Assembly (NCBI GenBank): GCA_023391425.1
Contig: JAEWAX010000019.1
Coordinates: 1-51,479, forward strand
Origin: Bacillota bacterium
GTDB lineage: Bacteria > Bacillota > Clostridia > Acetivibrionales > DSM-1351
Length of the DNA stretch: 51,479 bases
Direction of reading: 5' to 3'
Shown here: positions 48,913 to 51,479 of the stretch, piece after piece
Numbering within the stretch: the stretch's first letter is position 1
Layout of the letters: each line of letters opens with the position of its first letter
Notes under the pieces: generated by a model
What the model saw: only the letters and a program-made list of their open reading frames with translations
Databases searched by the model: none
Told to the model about the DNA's origin: nothing
Made by a program: the position numbers and the translations under genes

Positions 48913-50503
48913 TTTATTTACATTAATTAAGGCAAATATGATAAATTCCTGGGGAATAAATAAGGTCTTAAAGTCAAAGTCAAAAGGTGAAAAGATAAAG
49001 GCTGGACTTATTGGTATAGCTATTGTATACGCATTTTTTTCACTTGCCTTTGCAATGCTTATGATGAGCTATCAAATGGGAGATATCTTGGAAAAATTGG
49101 ATGCCCTCGAGCTCTTAATAAGCAGTTCAATCTTATCAACTACGTTTTTTGCAATAACAATGAGTACAATTAAGATCCCTGGGTACCTATTTTCCTTTAA
49201 GGATTATGACACGCTAATGTCTTTGCCGGTAAAGTCATCAACTGTTCTAATAAGTAAAATGATTTTCATTTACCTGTCAAATTTGATGGTATCAGTTGTA
49301 ATAGGAGTACCTCCGTTGATAGTTTATGGGATGAAGGCCTCGGGAGGGGTATTGTATTATTTCTTCGTTGCTATAACCACATTGTTTATTCCATTAATTC
49401 CAATAGCTATAAGTGCGTTTTTGGCATATTTCTTAGGAAGAATATCTGTAAGATTCAGATCTACTAACGCAATTATGCTTATAGGAACGTTTTTATTATT
49501 TATTATAATATTAGTGGGATCAACAATGATAGGTCAAATAAACACAGAACAGTTACAAAATAGTATTCCTACAGTTAACATCTTGAATGACATTTTGTTC
49601 TGGACCAAATTATATGTAAGTGCACTTAAGGATAACAATGTATTATACTTGATAGCATTTGTGTTTGTAAGTTTGATAATTTTTGGAGTATTTATTACGA
49701 TTTTCTCAAGAGGCTTTAAATCTATCAATGCGAAGATGTCTGAAAAGTACAAGACATCAAACTATAAAATGAAAAGGCTTAAGACATCAACTCTCTTGAA
49801 AGCCCTATATATAAAGGAACTCAAGTTTTATTTTTCTTCATATATTTATGTGATGAATACTGCAATTGGTATGTTGATGATGACGCTATTCTCTCTGGGC
49901 ATAGCTATTTTTGGGAAGGATACTGTGGCTAAAGCACTTGAAATACCTATGGCTGATGCATATGTCTCCCTGATAATTGTTTTAATGTTTTATTTCTGCA
50001 TTGGCTTAACAAATCCTACTGCGACATCAATTTCTCTTGAGGGCAAAAGCCTCTGGATTATAAAGTCACTACCTATAAAGGTTGAAAATATACTCTGGAG
50101 CAAAATACTTATAAACATGACACTCACTGTACCTGTATTGGTAATCAACATTATAATAGTGGCTTTTACCTTTAAAATGAATATAGAAACAATAATTGCT
50201 ACCTTCAGTGTTTCACTATTGTATTGCCTCATTTCACCAATCATTGGAATACTAATAAACCTATATTTTCCAAAACTTGAATGGACTACACAAGTTTCAG
50301 TAGTCAAGCAAAGTGCGAGCGTGATTGTGGCCGTATTAGCTAATTTTGCAGTTATTGGTATTATAGTGGCTTTATTTGCGATTATACAGCCAAGCAACAC
50401 TAACTTGTTCCTTGAAATTATTTCTTTAGTATTGTTAATATTTAATGCGATACTCATAAAAATACTTAATATCGTAGGCGTTAGGAAGTTTAAAGAATTG
50501 TAA
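48905..50503 (+). CDS. ABC-2 type exporter permease
   Basis: A 532-residue membrane protein with about 12 hydrophobic segments in two halves, like large ABC-2 permeases of Firmicutes paired with one ATPase. The motif LMSLPVKSSTVLISK near 105 and LWIIKSLPIKVENILWSK near 380 are the repeated coupling-helix-like segments. It overlaps the ATPase gene by 8 bp. TTG 48899 is an alternative start. Confidence 0.88.
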   Translation: MNNLFTLIKANMINSWGINKVLKSKSKGEKIKAGLIGIAIVYAFFSLAFAMLMMSYQMGDILEKLDALELLISSSILSTTFFAITMSTIKIPGYLFSFKDYDTLMSLPVKSSTVLISKMIFIYLSNLMVSVVIGVPPLIVYGMKASGGVLYYFFVAITTLFIPLIPIAISAFLAYFLGRISVRFRSTNAIMLIGTFLLFIIILVGSTMIGQINTEQLQNSIPTVNILNDILFWTKLYVSALKDNNVLYLIAFVFVSLIIFGVFITIFSRGFKSINAKMSEKYKTSNYKMKRLKTSTLLKALYIKELKFYFSSYIYVMNTAIGMLMMTLFSLGIAIFGKDTVAKALEIPMADAYVSLIIVLMFYFCIGLTNPTATSISLEGKSLWIIKSLPIKVENILWSKILINMTLTVPVLVINIIIVAFTFKMNIETIIATFSVSLLYCLISPIIGILINLYFPKLEWTTQVSVVKQSASVIVAVLANFAVIGIIVALFAIIQPSNTNLFLEIISLVLLIFNAILIKILNIVGVRKFKEL

Positions 50504-50513
50504 ACTGATTTTT

Positions 50514-50580
50514 TGGTTGAAGGGGGTTTCAACCAGTAGACATCGGGTGAACAGATATGTCCGTACCTATCTACTTAAAC
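50514..50580. repeat. Hairpin plus repeat fragment after the permease
   Basis: TGGTTGAA and TTCAACCA form an 8-bp stem. Then, on the minus strand, TCTGTTCACCCGATGTCTACTG matches the linker module of the dispersed palindromic family. Confidence 0.6.
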
Positions 50581-50658
50581 TTTGCTTAATATGATTAGCA
50601 GTGTATAATTATTATAGCAAAGAGCTTGGAAGACAGTGGATAAAGGGGAAATGTAGGT

Positions 50659-51474
50659 TTGCATGAGGTTGGAGTATTAATTATATATTTTTCTGTATTT
50701 AGCTTCATTGGATGGATATGTGAGGTTCTATATTGCTCAATTTTATCAAAAAGAATAGTAAATAGGGGCTTCTTGGCCGGGCCTGTTTGCCCTGTATATG
50801 GGTTTGGTGCACTTTTTGTAATCTATCTCTTAAAGCCAGTAGAGGCTAACATCCTGATAATTTTTTTAAGTGGAATTGTTATTACAAGCACAATAGAATA
50901 TATCACAGGCTGGCTGCTTGAGGTATTTTTCAGTACAAGATGGTGGGACTATCGCGATAAAAGATTTAATATAGATGGGCGGGTGTGCTTGAGAAACTCG
51001 CTTTTATTTGGAGTGCTGTGCGTTGTATTAATGAAGGTAGTATATCCATCCACCTCATATCTTGTGGGGTTACTCCCAGATTTTTGGTTAAGACTATCAA
51101 GTGCGGCTATACTTGCTTTTTTTGTAGTTGACAGCATAGTTACTGTTAATACTTTGGTTAACTTAAACGAACGTCTTAAGAAGTTGCATGAATTTACTGA
51201 GTACTTGAAAAAGAACGCAGATATGCATCAATGGTTTAATGAAAGTGAATTTTATAAGAGCTTTGAAAAGCTTAAACTTATTGCTGAAGAAAGTAAAAGT
51301 GAACTTAATCATAAGCTTCGAGAGAAGTTTGAAATGCTTACGGCTAGAAAAGGTAGTGGATTGAGAATTATTAAGGCTTTCCCAGATATGAAGAGCATAA
51401 AATATGATGTCCAGCTTAACCATCTGAAAGAAGTATTAAAAGAAATAAAGAATAAGGCAAATATTAGTAGATAG
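50659..51474 (+). CDS. CmpB-like ABC-type IV membrane protein
   Basis: A 271-residue protein with about five N-terminal hydrophobic segments (to about residue 165) and a charged helical C-terminus. The N-terminal FSFIGWICEVLYCS and RGFLAGPVCPVYGFGA, and the EYITGWLLEVFF and RWWDYRD motifs, are hallmarks of the family named putative ABC-transporter type IV (ABC_trans_CmpB). Function is unknown. A TTG start with AGGGGAAA upstream is used. The gene stops 5 bp before the window end, so it is complete. Confidence 0.85.
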   Translation: MHEVGVLIIYFSVFSFIGWICEVLYCSILSKRIVNRGFLAGPVCPVYGFGALFVIYLLKPVEANILIIFLSGIVITSTIEYITGWLLEVFFSTRWWDYRDKRFNIDGRVCLRNSLLFGVLCVVLMKVVYPSTSYLVGLLPDFWLRLSSAAILAFFVVDSIVTVNTLVNLNERLKKLHEFTEYLKKNADMHQWFNESEFYKSFEKLKLIAEESKSELNHKLREKFEMLTARKGSGLRIIKAFPDMKSIKYDVQLNHLKEVLKEIKNKANISR

Positions 51475-51479
51475 TAACC

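Overview
The window reads as a low-GC, anaerobic, spore-forming member of the Clostridia. Supporting genes are a six-subunit Ech-type energy-converting [NiFe] hydrogenase, rubredoxin, an EFR1-type flavodoxin/ferredoxin protein, a YyaC-like spore protease, a YtvI-like sporulation membrane protein, a DUF951 protein and a Rho factor with a very long low-complexity insert. The gene set resembles cellulolytic clostridia of the Ruminiclostridium/Acetivibrio group. That placement is inference from gene content only. No prophage, insertion sequence, transposase, CRISPR array or rRNA operon is visible.

Layout. 1-2.4 kb: a structured RNA-like element, a DUF6144-like gene, tRNA-Thr and a zinc-ribbon protein. 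2.4-9 kb: rho, rpmE, a DUF1385 gene and prmC, then a convergent YtvI-like gene. 9.3-16.3 kb: the ech operon (A-F) with hypA, then hypB after about 650 bp of palindromic elements. 16.5-18.5 kb (minus): map and a PAS-SpoIIE phosphatase. 18.6-22.8 kb: yyaC, a LiaF-like membrane protein, rubredoxin, a class I amidotransferase, mscS and two small proteins. 22.9-28.1 kb: an MsbA-like ABC exporter, a secreted SH3b protein and an orphan gene whose leader resembles the element at position 1. 28.4-31.2 kb (minus): a two-gene metal-transport operon in which an MgtE-like sensor without its channel overlaps a divergent Nramp, behind a 300-nt leader. 31.2-37.3 kb: dispersed palindromic repeats between a phosphoesterase, DUF4474, MarR/flavin reductase, hydrolase and MerR genes. 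37.3-51.5 kb: an Rh-type ammonium channel behind an attenuator, GNAT, EFR1, several secreted proteins, an Mrr-like nuclease, a lipase, tRNA-Ser, an HD-GYP protein, an ABC-2 exporter with a strong operator, and a CmpB-like membrane protein.

The most interesting signals are mostly non-coding. (1) A tandem 51-bp repeat after hypB folds into hairpins with A-N-G-G-A-U loops, like CsrA/RsmE sites. (2) The MgtE-like/Nramp-like operon has a possible leader peptide beginning MDGDPAD, similar in composition to Mg2+-sensing leader peptides. (3) A covarying RNA-like element occurs twice. (4) A modular palindromic repeat family sits at the 3' ends of genes and supplies stop codons and C-terminal residues. 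(5) A promoter-proximal terminator precedes the Rh/Amt gene. (6) Rho carries a charged repeat tract and a Q-rich prion-like tract.

Coordinates use the start codon best supported by a ribosome-binding site, so several genes are shorter than the longest open frame. Family names come from recognised motifs; no database search was run.
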